From the NCBI RefSeq assembly GCF_041287255.1, contig NZ_JBGGTX010000002.1, positions 1-64,000 of the forward strand: a DNA stretch of 64,000 bases. The letters run 5' to 3'. Positions 24,811 through 34,290 of this stretch are shown in pieces (the first letter of the stretch is position 1; every line of letters starts with the position of its first letter). Source of the DNA: Tamlana flava. GTDB taxonomy: Bacteria; Bacteroidota; Bacteroidia; Flavobacteriales; Flavobacteriaceae. Under the pieces are notes generated by a model, which made no database searches, was not told the DNA's origin, and was given only the letters and a program-made list of their open reading frames with translations. The position numbers and the translations under genes were made by a program.

Positions 24811-26693
24811 TCTTTGCAGTTTTCACAGTATGTTTTCCTTAAATAAGGGTCGTCCAACAACTGAAAAGTAATCCCTCCTTTATCTATGGAATTGAATAAT
24901 TTGCAAAAACGTTGACTGTTCATGTTAACGGCATTTAACATGATAGTTCTGTAGTTTGGGTCCTTTGTAAGCTCTTTATCAACGAGGGTTAAGTTTAAAT
25001 AATAAAACAGTAAATCTTCGTCAATATCAATACTTCTAGCCTTTCTTTCCAAAAGCTCAACGGCTAAATTGGAATGCCCATAATAACTAAAAGATTGTGC
25101 TAAACTTAAATAATCGTAATCTGATAGAGTCGTTTTTTTATAGTTTCTATTGACAAACTCCACGGAGGCATCCTTTGTATCAAAGTCTCCATCTACCATT
25201 AGGTTATCTGCCGTAACCATGTGATAGTTGACCAACATTCTTGAGATGAGCGCTTTATCAATGCCATATTTTTTTAAGCCATTTATTTCATTTAATAAGT
25301 CTGAATCTTTTACATCAATGGCTTTAAGGCTCCAAAGTTTAATCTTTAAAGCTACAAGATTATATTTAACCTCGTTGTCGTTCGGCGCAAGTTTTTCAAG
25401 GGCCAACATCTCATTGTACACAATTAAAGCTTGCCTAAAATCCAATACATATTTAATGGCTGAGTTTTTATTTAAAAGCTTTATAAATTCGGGGTCCTTC
25501 GGCACGCTCATTCCACGCAAAAAATCCAATGGAATTTCACCCGATTTAAGCTTTTCAAAAATGGAGTTTTGAAAATCTAAAGCTTCATCTATTTTATTTG
25601 CTGCCACTGCTAAATTGAACTTTTCCAAAAGCGCTTCAACATCTTCACTTTTATACTTGTCCTTTCTTTCTAGCTGCAACTCTAAAATAGCCTTTCTATG
25701 CTTTCTAAAAATGGGCTCCATTTCTCTTGAAAGGGAACCAGCAATTTTTGATTTCACTTCATTTTTGGACAACGAAGATAGGTTTTCGTATTTCGTCCCT
25801 TTTATGTCATTAAAAAACTCCACCCAGTTTTCTGAAGTCGTAACATTAGTTTCAATGGGTAGCTTCTGAAATGATTGCAAAGCCGATACAATATTTTTAG
25901 CACGCAACTCCTGCAATTCCAAATTTCTGTGGGTAATTCCTTCAATTGAAGAATATGCCTTAATGTTTATGGTCTTTATATTGAAACCTGTTAATCTTAA
26001 AGAATCATAAATGGGTTTTATGTCTTCTTGGGAATATTTGGATTTATTCTTTTGAAAGGGGATAATGAATTTCAATGTTTTATTCCGGGTAATGTAGTTT
26101 TCATTATTAGTAGTTTTTATTTTCCTCGTATCGTAGGTTAATGAATCTAAATACATTCCCATGTCCAACAAATCTGACGTATAGGTGTCAAGGTCGTAAA
26201 GCACGTTGTATTGACATAGATTCTTGTTACCAATAAACAAAATATTCCATTCCATTTCCCTATCAAGAAAGGCTTCAGGTATTTTGCCCACCCAAGTGCT
26301 ATAAATATTATTTTCTACTTGTTTCAACCCTTTTTTTAAGGCTTCTGAGTAAACAGGCTCAAGCAAAAGCCCTTTGATTTGGGTGTTCTTAACGGTTTCT
26401 AATTCACAGGAATACCTATCTTTTAAAACAATATCAATGGCCAAACCGTCTCCAACATTTTGAAACAAATCATTATACCATTCTTTATCATTTATTTCAA
26501 AATAAAGATTTTCATTTTCTCTTTTTATGGAAAATTTGGCTTCTGCAGGTTGATTTTTAAAGGCTTTGATGCAAGTTTCGCATTTTCGTTTTCTGTCTTT
26601 GCCAGAAAAATCAATATCGTAGGTGTTTTGGCAAGCAGCAATTTTAATACTAAACACAATAAGTAAAGATGTGAGAAGGGATTTAAGGAACAT
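24807..26693 (-). CDS. Putative lipoprotein with OmpA-like domain and CxxC ends
   Basis: This 628-residue protein has a lipobox-like signal (SIKIAAC, Cys21), so it is probably lipid-anchored. Soon after comes a CETC pair, and at the very C-terminus CENC; the two CxxC pairs could bind a metal or form disulfides. Residues of about 205-280 look like an OmpA-type peptidoglycan-binding domain (strand KTLKFIIPF, then INIKAYSSIEG and LQELRAKNIVSALQSF). The last 300 residues are helical and TPR-like. No close family is recognised. It faces the cyclo-ligase gene and overlaps its stop. It may link cell wall and outer membrane, but this is inference. Confidence 0.7.
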   Translation of the reverse strand: MFLKSLLTSLLIVFSIKIAACQNTYDIDFSGKDRKRKCETCIKAFKNQPAEAKFSIKRENENLYFEINDKEWYNDLFQNVGDGLAIDIVLKDRYSCELETVKNTQIKGLLLEPVYSEALKKGLKQVENNIYSTWVGKIPEAFLDREMEWNILFIGNKNLCQYNVLYDLDTYTSDLLDMGMYLDSLTYDTRKIKTTNNENYITRNKTLKFIIPFQKNKSKYSQEDIKPIYDSLRLTGFNIKTINIKAYSSIEGITHRNLELQELRAKNIVSALQSFQKLPIETNVTTSENWVEFFNDIKGTKYENLSSLSKNEVKSKIAGSLSREMEPIFRKHRKAILELQLERKDKYKSEDVEALLEKFNLAVAANKIDEALDFQNSIFEKLKSGEIPLDFLRGMSVPKDPEFIKLLNKNSAIKYVLDFRQALIVYNEMLALEKLAPNDNEVKYNLVALKIKLWSLKAIDVKDSDLLNEINGLKKYGIDKALISRMLVNYHMVTADNLMVDGDFDTKDASVEFVNRNYKKTTLSDYDYLSLAQSFSYYGHSNLAVELLERKARSIDIDEDLLFYYLNLTLVDKELTKDPNYRTIMLNAVNMNSQRFCKLFNSIDKGGITFQLLDDPYLRKTYCENCKD

Positions 26694-26781
26694 TTAATTG
26701 AGAGCGATTAAACTAGGTTTTCTTTCAAAGCTAAAATTAGCAAATACTTTTGAAGTAGTAATTACAAAGCTGTACTTATTT

Positions 26782-27408
26782 TCAGCTATCTTTTTTTGAA
26801 AATGCCTTTTTATTAAACACGATAAGCATGATGAAACCCGTGCTTATGGCTACATCGGCAACGTTAAAAACAGGCTCAAAAAAGTTGAAGCGTTTACCTC
26901 CGTAAAGCGGAAACCATTTGGGCAAGTCAACCTCAAACAAGGGAAAATACAGCATATCCACAACACGCCCATGTAAAAGCGAATCATAACCACCGGATTC
27001 CGGCAAAAATGTAGCAACTTGACTTATGCTATCATCAAATAAAATGCCATAAAATACAGAATCGATAATATTGCCTAAAGCCCCAGAAAATATCAACGCT
27101 ATAGCTAAAATTAATACACGGGAACTTTTCTTTTTTGTAGCATCGTATAGCCAATACCCGATACCAAATATCGCCACAATTCTAAATAACGTTAGTGCAA
27201 CTTTGGCTGTTCTATCCGACACAACCGAAATAAAATCGCTGATTTTTGTGCCCCAAGCCATACCGTCATTTTCAATAAAGTATATTTTAAACCAATCAAA
27301 AACATCAACACTTTCATGTAGTGTAAAATGAGTTTTGATGTATATTTTACTTATTTGGTCTACAAGTAAAATAACGACGATTAGTATGATGGATTTTTTT
27401 AGAGACAT
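26782..27408 (-). CDS. lspA: Lipoprotein signal peptidase (signal peptidase II)
   Basis: LspA cleaves prolipoprotein signal peptides before the lipid-modified Cys. Four membrane helices and the catalytic aspartates are visible: Asp116 in LGNIIDSVFYG and Asp185 in FNVADVAIS. The conserved NDGMAWG motif lies at 47-53. At 208 residues it is longer than the 164 of E. coli LspA, mostly because of a loop of about 50 residues between the catalytic aspartates, which Bacteroidota versions often have. It follows the DksA-like gene after a terminator, so it may have its own promoter. The many lipoproteins here (DUF4270, OmpA-like) are its likely substrates. Confidence 0.94.
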   Translation of the reverse strand: MSLKKSIILIVVILLVDQISKIYIKTHFTLHESVDVFDWFKIYFIENDGMAWGTKISDFISVVSDRTAKVALTLFRIVAIFGIGYWLYDATKKKSSRVLILAIALIFSGALGNIIDSVFYGILFDDSISQVATFLPESGGYDSLLHGRVVDMLYFPLFEVDLPKWFPLYGGKRFNFFEPVFNVADVAISTGFIMLIVFNKKAFSKKDS

Positions 27409-27461
27409 TTTTAAAATATAGATTCTCTTTTAATCAGGAATAACTAATTGCATTTAAATGA

Positions 27462-27490
27462 AAAACGCCCCGTTTAAAACGAGACGTTTT
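27462..27490 (-). terminator. Terminator of ileS-DksA-like unit
   Basis: On the minus strand AAAACGTCTCGTTT pairs with AAACGGGGCGTTTT through two G-U pairs, followed by a T run. The wobble pairs form only in the minus-strand RNA, which fixes the direction. Confidence 0.7.
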
Positions 27491-27512
27491 AAATTTATTA
27501 ATTTTTTTTGCC

Positions 27513-27890
27513 CTATTGCTGCATGTTTTTGGCTTCAATGCTCAGCGTAGCATGAGGCACAAGCTTTAAACGTTCTTTATTAATAAGCTTTCCTGTTACG
27601 CGGCACACACCATAGGTTTTGTTTTCTATTCTGATTAACGCATTTTTTAAATCGCGAATAAACTTTTCCTGACGTATAGCCAAAGCAGAATTAGATTCTT
27701 TACTCATAACCTCGCTACCTTCATCAAATGCTTTAAAGGTCGGGGATGTATCGTCAGTACCATTGTTATGGTCGTTCATGTAAGCACTTTTTATAAGTTC
27801 TAAATCGTGCTGTGCTTTTTGTATTTTTTCTTTGATTAGCTCTTTGAATTCGGCTAAATCTTTATCTGAATATCTTGCGGTATCTCCCAT
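27513..27890 (-). CDS. DksA/TraR-like protein with a degenerate zinc site
   Basis: The 125-residue protein matches the DksA/TraR family in its coiled-coil N-terminal half (YSDKDLAEFKELIKEKIQKA) and C-terminal globular end (RIENKTYGVCRVTGKLINKERL...PHATLSIEAK). Only one of the four zinc cysteines is retained (GVCRVTG), so the C4 finger is lost. This pattern is usual in Bacteroidota. Family members bind the RNA polymerase secondary channel; for this one the effect on transcription is not known. It lies four bases after ileS on the minus strand and before a terminator. Confidence 0.85.
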   Translation of the reverse strand: MGDTARYSDKDLAEFKELIKEKIQKAQHDLELIKSAYMNDHNNGTDDTSPTFKAFDEGSEVMSKESNSALAIRQEKFIRDLKNALIRIENKTYGVCRVTGKLINKERLKLVPHATLSIEAKNMQQ

Positions 27891-27894
27891 GTTC

Positions 27895-30800
27895 TTAATG
27901 TTTTTGTATAAACAATTTGGTATTTACATCATCAAAGGCAATTTCTATACCATTGTCCAATTTATCTATAATTTCAAGTTCGTTCGTTAATGTTTCCGAT
28001 TTAATATAAGTCATATTTGCTCCAACGGCATTTACAACCTGCTCGTCTTTTTGAAGGGTTACATCAATTTTATCTGTCACCTCAAAACCTGAGTCTTTAC
28101 GTAAATTTTGTATGCGGTTAATCAATTCTCTCGCAATACCCTCCCTGCGTAATTCATCTGTAATTGTTACATCTAAAGCAACCGTTAAAGTTCCTTCATT
28201 GGCAACCAACCACCCTTCAATATCTTGTGACGTAATTTCTACATCATCTAAGGCTAAAGATATATTTTTTCCATTAACATCAATATCCAAAATGCTGTTT
28301 TGTTCTATTTTGTTAATATCTTCCGCTGAAAAGTTAATTACTGCATTGGCGATTGCTTTCATGTCTTTTCCAAAACGCGGACCAAGAGTTTTAAAGTTTG
28401 GTTTTATTTGTTTTACCAAGATATCTGAGGCGTCTTCCAAAAGTTCAATTTCCTTGACGTTAACCTCGTGTTTGATTAAGTTTGAAACGGCAGCAATTTC
28501 TTCCTTTTGTTGCGCGCTAGAAACCGGAATCATTATTTTTTGAAGAGGCTGACGTACTTTAATCTTCTCTTTAGCTCTTAACGATAATACCAATGACGAT
28601 ATTGTTTGGGCACTTTCCATTTTGCGTTCCAAAGGCTTATCTACAAAAGCTTCGTTGTAAACTGGAAAATCTGCTAAATGTACGCTTTCAAAATTTTCCT
28701 TTTTGGTTACGCTATTCAAATCTAAATACAATCTATCCATAAAGAACGGAGCAATTGGCGCTCCCAATTTTGCGATGGTCCCCATACACTGATAAAGTGT
28801 TTGATAAGCCGAAATTTTATCTTGTTGGTAATCGCCTTTCCAGTAACGTCTTCTGCTTAAACGTACAAACCAGTTACTTAAATAATCTTGAGTAAAGTCT
28901 GAAATTGCTCTTGCCGCTTTTGTCGGCTCATAATCGGCATAAAAAGAATCCACTTTTTTGATTAAAGTGTTCAATTCTGAAAGTATCCAACGGTCTATTT
29001 CCGGTCTTTCATCTATTGAAATATCGGGCTCGCTATAGTTGAAATTATCAAGGTTGGCATATAGCTGAAAGAATGAGTATGTATTGTAAAGTGTTCCGAA
29101 AAATTTACGTTTTACTTCTTCAACACCGTCTAAATCAAACTTTAAATTATCCCATGGATTGGCATTGCTTATCATGTACCAACGTGTTGCATCGGCACCA
29201 TAGTTCCCTAAAGTTTCAAAAGGATCTACGGCATTGCCCAAACGTTTAGACATTTTTTGTCCATTTTTATCCAATACAAGCCCATTGGACACCACGTTTT
29301 TATAAGCAACAGAATCGAAAACCATAGTACCTATAGCATGAAGCGTATAAAACCAACCACGAGTTTGGTCCACACCCTCTGCGATAAAATCTGCCGGAAA
29401 AGTAGTTCCTTTATCGATTAAATCTTTGTTTTCAAACGGGTAATGCCATTGTGCATAAGGCATAGAACCTGAATCGAACCAAACATCAATTAAATCGCTT
29501 TCGCGGAACATTTTTTGACCTGAAGCGGACACCAAAACAATGTCGTCCACAATGTTTTTATGTAAATCTATTTTAGCATAGTTTTCTTCGGAATTGTTCC
29601 CGACTTCAAAATCTTTGAAAATATCGGCTTTCATGAAACCTGCTTCAACAGAACGTTGCATTTCGGCCTTTAACTCTTCAACGGAACCGATGCAAATTTC
29701 CTCTTTACCATCTTCAGTTCTCCAAATTGGCAACGGAATACCCCAATAACGTGAGCGCGACAAATTCCAATCGTTAGCATTGGCTAACCAGTTACCAAAA
29801 CGCCCTGTTCCTGTTGCTTTTGGTTTCCAATTGATGGTTTCGTTAAGCTCGAACATTCTATCTTTAATGTCAGTCACTTTAATAAACCATGAATCTAACG
29901 GATAATATAAAATTGGTTTATCGGTACGCCAACAGTTAGGATAGCTGTGTTTATATTTTTCAACCTTAAAGGCTTTGTTTTCTTCTTTTAATTGAATTGC
30001 AATTTCAACATCAACCGAACGCTCAGGTGCTTCACCGTCATTGTAATATTCATTCTTTACATATTTGCCAGCATATTCGCCCATTTCTGGACGAAAACGT
30101 CCCTGAAAATCTACAAGAGGAACCAAGTTTCCATTCTCATCTTTTACCAACATTGGTGGCACTTCTGGTGTAGCTTGTTTAGCCACCAAGGCATCATCGG
30201 CGCCAAAAGTAGGCGCGGTGTGCACAATTCCTGTACCGTCTTCTGTGGTTACAAAATCTCCAGAAATAACCCTAAAAGCATTTTCTGGATTATCATTTGG
30301 TAAGGCAAACGGCAACAATTGTTCATATTTTATCCCAACCAAATCTTTACCAATAAATTCTTTAACAACGTAATATGGGATTTTTTTATCACCAGCTTTG
30401 TACGCTAATAAATCTGATTTGTCTTCAACTCTATTAAACTTTCCAGAGAATTGATAGTTCACCAATTTTTTAGCCAAAACTACATTTATAGGCTCAAACG
30501 TGTATTGGTTGTAGGTTTCAACCAACACATAAACAATTTTTGGACCAACAGTTAACGCGGTGTTACTAGGCAAAGTCCAAGGTGTAGTTGTCCAAGCTAA
30601 GAAATAAATGTCTCCTTCATTCTGCAAAAAGTATGGCAGAAATCCTTCAATAGCTTTAAACTGAGCAACAATAGTTGTATCTGTTACATCTTGATAAGTT
30701 CCCGGTTGGTTTAACTCATGTGAGCTCAATCCTGTTCCCGCTTTTGGCGAATAAGGCTGAATGGTATAACCTTTATATAACAAATTCTTAGTGTAAATCT

Positions 30801-31299
30801 GCTTCAGCAACCACCAAACCGATTCCATGTATTTAGGCTCATAGGTAATGTATGGGTCGTCCATATCTACCCAATAGCCCATTTTTTGAGTCAAATCGTT
30901 CCAAATATCTGTATAGCGCATTACAGCTTTACGGCAGGCCGCATTATAATCTTCAACCGAAATGGTTTTACCGATATCTTCTTTGGTGATACCCAATTCT
31001 TTTTCAACGCCCAACTCAATAGGCAACCCATGGGTGTCCCAACCTGCTTTACGTTTTACCTGATAGCCTTTTTGGGTTTTGAATCTGCAAAAAATATCTT
31101 TAATGGCACGTGCCATAACATGGTGTATTCCTGGAAGCCCATTCGCTGAAGGTGGCCCTTCAAAAAACACAAATGTTTCATTGCCTTCCTTTGTAGACAC
31201 ACTTTTTTCAAACACATTATTTTCTTGCCAATAGTTTAGAATGTCGCCTGCTACTTTTGGTAAGTCAAGTCCTTTATATTCAGGAAATTTAGCACTCAT
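27895..31299 (-). CDS. ileS: Isoleucine-tRNA ligase
   Basis: A class I aminoacyl-tRNA synthetase of 1134 residues that charges tRNA-Ile. The ATP-binding motif reads PGIHH at 56-60 (in place of HIGH), and the second signature is QKMSKRLGN. The editing domain (TTPWTLPSNTALTVGP, with GIVHTAPTFG downstream) is present. The G-x-H-H version and long length point to the eukaryote-like IleS2 type. The C-terminal zinc motif of the bacterial type is absent, in keeping with that. It shares a transcript with the DksA-like gene just downstream. Confidence 0.97.
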   Translation of the reverse strand: MSAKFPEYKGLDLPKVAGDILNYWQENNVFEKSVSTKEGNETFVFFEGPPSANGLPGIHHVMARAIKDIFCRFKTQKGYQVKRKAGWDTHGLPIELGVEKELGITKEDIGKTISVEDYNAACRKAVMRYTDIWNDLTQKMGYWVDMDDPYITYEPKYMESVWWLLKQIYTKNLLYKGYTIQPYSPKAGTGLSSHELNQPGTYQDVTDTTIVAQFKAIEGFLPYFLQNEGDIYFLAWTTTPWTLPSNTALTVGPKIVYVLVETYNQYTFEPINVVLAKKLVNYQFSGKFNRVEDKSDLLAYKAGDKKIPYYVVKEFIGKDLVGIKYEQLLPFALPNDNPENAFRVISGDFVTTEDGTGIVHTAPTFGADDALVAKQATPEVPPMLVKDENGNLVPLVDFQGRFRPEMGEYAGKYVKNEYYNDGEAPERSVDVEIAIQLKEENKAFKVEKYKHSYPNCWRTDKPILYYPLDSWFIKVTDIKDRMFELNETINWKPKATGTGRFGNWLANANDWNLSRSRYWGIPLPIWRTEDGKEEICIGSVEELKAEMQRSVEAGFMKADIFKDFEVGNNSEENYAKIDLHKNIVDDIVLVSASGQKMFRESDLIDVWFDSGSMPYAQWHYPFENKDLIDKGTTFPADFIAEGVDQTRGWFYTLHAIGTMVFDSVAYKNVVSNGLVLDKNGQKMSKRLGNAVDPFETLGNYGADATRWYMISNANPWDNLKFDLDGVEEVKRKFFGTLYNTYSFFQLYANLDNFNYSEPDISIDERPEIDRWILSELNTLIKKVDSFYADYEPTKAARAISDFTQDYLSNWFVRLSRRRYWKGDYQQDKISAYQTLYQCMGTIAKLGAPIAPFFMDRLYLDLNSVTKKENFESVHLADFPVYNEAFVDKPLERKMESAQTISSLVLSLRAKEKIKVRQPLQKIMIPVSSAQQKEEIAAVSNLIKHEVNVKEIELLEDASDILVKQIKPNFKTLGPRFGKDMKAIANAVINFSAEDINKIEQNSILDIDVNGKNISLALDDVEITSQDIEGWLVANEGTLTVALDVTITDELRREGIARELINRIQNLRKDSGFEVTDKIDVTLQKDEQVVNAVGANMTYIKSETLTNELEIIDKLDNGIEIAFDDVNTKLFIQKH

Positions 31300-31708
31300 T
31301 TAATGGTAAATCTTTTAAGTCCGCGAATTTAAGAATTTATCCTTAAATCGTTGCCTACAATGGATAAAAAAAGCCAAAACAATTGTTTTGGCTTTTTTCG
31401 ACTAACTCAAATAATCCATAAGAAAAGTGGAATAAATGATAATAAAAGCGACCCCTATAAATTTCGTAGGTTAAAATTAGTAGTTTTGGGCTATCTAATT
31501 TGTTTCGCGTACTTTAACCAAAATTTCAGTAAAATGGATTGTAATAAAAATGAGGGAATAATACTATCTGATTTTTAATAGTATATGATTTAAATATCTA
31601 ATAAGATTAGTTTCAAAAATCGACAAATCCTAACAAAATATAGATAAAATGTATTTTTTAAATACAAAAGACCGATTATTAGCATTAAGGTATTCGGCCT
31701 TTACGGAA
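31300..31708. other. Intergenic region, no convincing gene
   Basis: A 75-codon frame at 31351-31578 begins inside the terminator hairpin and looks non-coding. Besides the hairpin at 31367-31398, the region holds small AT-rich inverted repeats such as TGTATTT-TTT-AAATACA near 31650 and a GC-richer end near 31670-31705. No RNA gene is recognised. Confidence 0.5.
31367..31398. terminator. Palindromic terminator-like hairpin
   Basis: AAAAAAGCCAAAACAA and TTGTTTTGGCTTTTTT form a perfect 16+16 palindrome flanked by A and T tracts. It would act in either direction. It lies 310 bases after radA on the minus strand and 68 bases upstream of the ileS start. Confidence 0.7.
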
Positions 31709-33067
31709 TTAAGATAATTCGGCTACCAAATCCTCGATTTTTGAAATCAATTGAACTTTAATTAAAGTATTTTTCAGGGAAATTTTATTGTATTTCGACA
31801 CAAAAATGGTTGAAAAGCCAAGTTTTTCAGCTTCCAAAATGCGTTGTTCGACACGTTGTACGGGACGAATTTCGCCAGACAAGCCAACCTCAGCAGCAAA
31901 ACAAAAATCTTTTTGAAGTGGCACATCTTCATTTGATGATAAAATTGAGGCTACCACGGCCAAATCTATGGCTGGGTCATCGACCGTAATGCCACCTGTA
32001 ATATTCAAGAATACATCTTTGGCACCCAAACGGAAGCCTGCACGCTTTTCCAAGACCGCCAAAAGCATGTTTAATCGTTTGGCATTAAAGCCTGTGGCAC
32101 TACGCTGTGGCGTTCCATAAACTGCCGTACTCACCAAAGCTTGAACCTCAATCATGAGTGGGCGCATGCCTTCAAGTGTAGCTGCAATGGCATTTCCCGA
32201 AAGCTCTTCGTCTTTTTTGGAGATTAAAATTTCTGATGGATTGGAAACTTCGCGCAAACCCGAGCCCTGCATTTCATAAATGCCCAATTCGTTGGTTGAG
32301 CCAAAACGGTTTTTGTGTGCCCGTAAAATTCTAAATACATGATTACGGTCTCCTTCAAATTGTAAGACCGTGTCTACCATATGTTCTAAAATTTTTGGGC
32401 CTGCGATATTGCCGTCTTTCGTAATATGGCCTATCAATAGTACGGGTGTTGCCGTTTCCTTGGCGAATTTAATAAGCTCGGCCGTACATTCCTTAATTTG
32501 TGAAATACTGCCAGAAGACGATTCTATATAATCGCTATGAAGGGTTTGAATGGAATCGATGATAACAATATCAGGCTGCAAAGCCTCTATTTGTTTGAAA
32601 ATGTTTTGGGTTTTGGTTTCCGTTAAAATGTAGCAATTGCTGTTTTCCGGATTAATGCGTTCAGCGCGCATTTTTATTTGTTTTTGGCTTTCCTCGCCGG
32701 AAACGTACAGCGTTTTATATGGTAATTTCAATGAAATTTGAAGCAACAAAGTACTTTTTCCTATGCCTGGCTCGCCCCCCAAAAGTGTTAATGATCCAGG
32801 AACTATGCCCCCACCCAAAACTCGGTTAAATTCAGAATCAAAAGTATCTAATCGGGGTTCATTTGTGGTGTCAATCTCATTGATTTTCAATGGAACCGAA
32901 GTTCGCTTAACGGAAGAAGTTGAAGATTTCCAATCACTTTTTTCGGGCTTTTGAATAACCTCTTCCACAATGGTGTTCCATTCTTTACACGCATTACATT
33001 GGCCTTGCCATTTGGCAAATTGTGTACCGCAATTTTGACAAAAAAATGTTGTTTTTACTTTTGCCAT
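31709..33067 (-). CDS. radA: DNA repair protein RadA
   Basis: RadA (Sms) is a RecA-like ATPase that helps branch migration in recombination. The N-terminal zinc finger has Cys10, Cys13, Cys24 and Cys27; Walker A is GEPGIGKST at 98-106; the KNRFG motif is in AHKNRFGSTNELG; and the Lon-like C-terminal domain follows. The length of 452 is normal. Its start overlaps the stop of the esterase-fold gene by one base (TAATG). Confidence 0.97.
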   Translation of the reverse strand: MAKVKTTFFCQNCGTQFAKWQGQCNACKEWNTIVEEVIQKPEKSDWKSSTSSVKRTSVPLKINEIDTTNEPRLDTFDSEFNRVLGGGIVPGSLTLLGGEPGIGKSTLLLQISLKLPYKTLYVSGEESQKQIKMRAERINPENSNCYILTETKTQNIFKQIEALQPDIVIIDSIQTLHSDYIESSSGSISQIKECTAELIKFAKETATPVLLIGHITKDGNIAGPKILEHMVDTVLQFEGDRNHVFRILRAHKNRFGSTNELGIYEMQGSGLREVSNPSEILISKKDEELSGNAIAATLEGMRPLMIEVQALVSTAVYGTPQRSATGFNAKRLNMLLAVLEKRAGFRLGAKDVFLNITGGITVDDPAIDLAVVASILSSNEDVPLQKDFCFAAEVGLSGEIRPVQRVEQRILEAEKLGFSTIFVSKYNKISLKNTLIKVQLISKIEDLVAELS

Positions 33068-34218
33068 TAAAAACCAAAATCTTGTTTTATTAAATCGGCT
33101 CTTTCAAGAACTTCATCTTTTGTTATACCAGCAATTTCTTCAAGTGTATAAGCCGATTGGTATGTACGCATAGCCTTTTTTGGCTCGCCAGTTTCTTCAT
33201 AAAATCTTCCTAAATAATAGCCTCCAAGAAGGGTTTCAGGGTATTCCTTTCTGGCCATTTTGCCTAGCTCTTCGTAATATTCAAATAACTCATTTTTTTC
33301 AATGGCTGCAGCAATGGCTCTAAAATCATTAATCAATACCTTTTTTTCAATACCGAATAGGTCCAATATGGTTTGGTATTTTTCTTGAAGGTAAAGCACC
33401 GGTGAAGTATCCAATTCAAGAATAACGTCTTTATATTCGTCTTTTGAAATTGGCCGAAACACTTTAAAAATGCCCTCAATAGCGCTGGGAATGGCATGTG
33501 TTGGCACTGAATAGTGGGATGGCTTTTCAAAACTATCAAAATCATAGACCAAATTTTCATTGTCCAAAGCATAAATATCATCATTTAGCGCCGTTGTCAT
33601 TTGCAAAATTGACGAGGAATTATTTTTGGTATTAGCCAAATAATAAAAGGTTTTTGTGCCAATCTTGCTTAAAACACTAGGGACATAATCCAACATATTT
33701 GGTGCCAGTTCAGGGCTAATCACAATATAACTTTGAAACAACGGCTGAGGCTTTAACAAATAATAGTTAATGAAATTTGCCGTTTCGCCATGGCCTACTG
33801 CAACCTTAAAATTTCCCACCCTGAAATTTCTTTCCAAATAAGGCACCAATTCCATACCAACAAACTCAAAAAAGGCCGCGCCAGTTTCAATAGGCAGTGA
33901 GTTTTGTTCAGAATATAGAGTATCATCAAATCGCTTTCCAAATTGATTAACCCCAACCACAATGGCTTGGGGCATATCTTCCCAGTAGGAAAAATAATCA
34001 ACATTTCCAGCTACGGCTTCAAACATATAATCACCGTCCAAAACCACAAACAACGGATATGTTAGGTCAGTATTTGAATCATAGTTTCTTGGCAACTGAA
34101 TTTTTATTTGACGTTCTTCACCAAGTTTTGAAGATTGAATGTTTTCATATTTTACTTGAGCTATAATGCTAATGGAACTTAACATCATTACCAAAAAGAA
34201 CAAGGCAGATTTCTTCAT
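33067..34218 (-). CDS. Esterase-D-fold secreted protein lacking the nucleophile serine
   Basis: The 383-residue protein has a signal peptide (MKKSALFFLVMMLSSISIIAQ) and an esterase D-like alpha/beta hydrolase region: PRNYDSNTDLTYPLFVVLDGDYMF, then VGVNQFGKRFDDT and FVGMELVPYLERNFRVG. Where the family has the nucleophile elbow GHSxGG, it reads VGHGETAN (142-149), so Gly144 replaces Ser. A conserved His region (HYSVPTHAIPSA) remains. The C-terminal 120 residues are helical and TPR-like. It is therefore probably non-catalytic, perhaps a binding protein; a shifted nucleophile cannot be excluded. It precedes radA with a one-base overlap, although the functions differ. Confidence 0.75.
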   Translation of the reverse strand: MKKSALFFLVMMLSSISIIAQVKYENIQSSKLGEERQIKIQLPRNYDSNTDLTYPLFVVLDGDYMFEAVAGNVDYFSYWEDMPQAIVVGVNQFGKRFDDTLYSEQNSLPIETGAAFFEFVGMELVPYLERNFRVGNFKVAVGHGETANFINYYLLKPQPLFQSYIVISPELAPNMLDYVPSVLSKIGTKTFYYLANTKNNSSSILQMTTALNDDIYALDNENLVYDFDSFEKPSHYSVPTHAIPSAIEGIFKVFRPISKDEYKDVILELDTSPVLYLQEKYQTILDLFGIEKKVLINDFRAIAAAIEKNELFEYYEELGKMARKEYPETLLGGYYLGRFYEETGEPKKAMRTYQSAYTLEEIAGITKDEVLERADLIKQDFGF

Positions 34219-34290
34219 TTTGAATTGATTTGAGTTTTATCAACGGCAAGGTAATAAATATACAGAGAGATAAAAAGAATGTTTTTACAG

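Noticed and set aside
28112..28543. 143-codon frame antisense to ileS
   Set aside because: A shadow frame of the synthetase, serine/isoleucine-rich by complement composition.
31351..31578. Plus-strand frame of 75 codons before radA
   Set aside because: It starts inside a palindromic terminator, and its composition is unlike the neighbouring genes.
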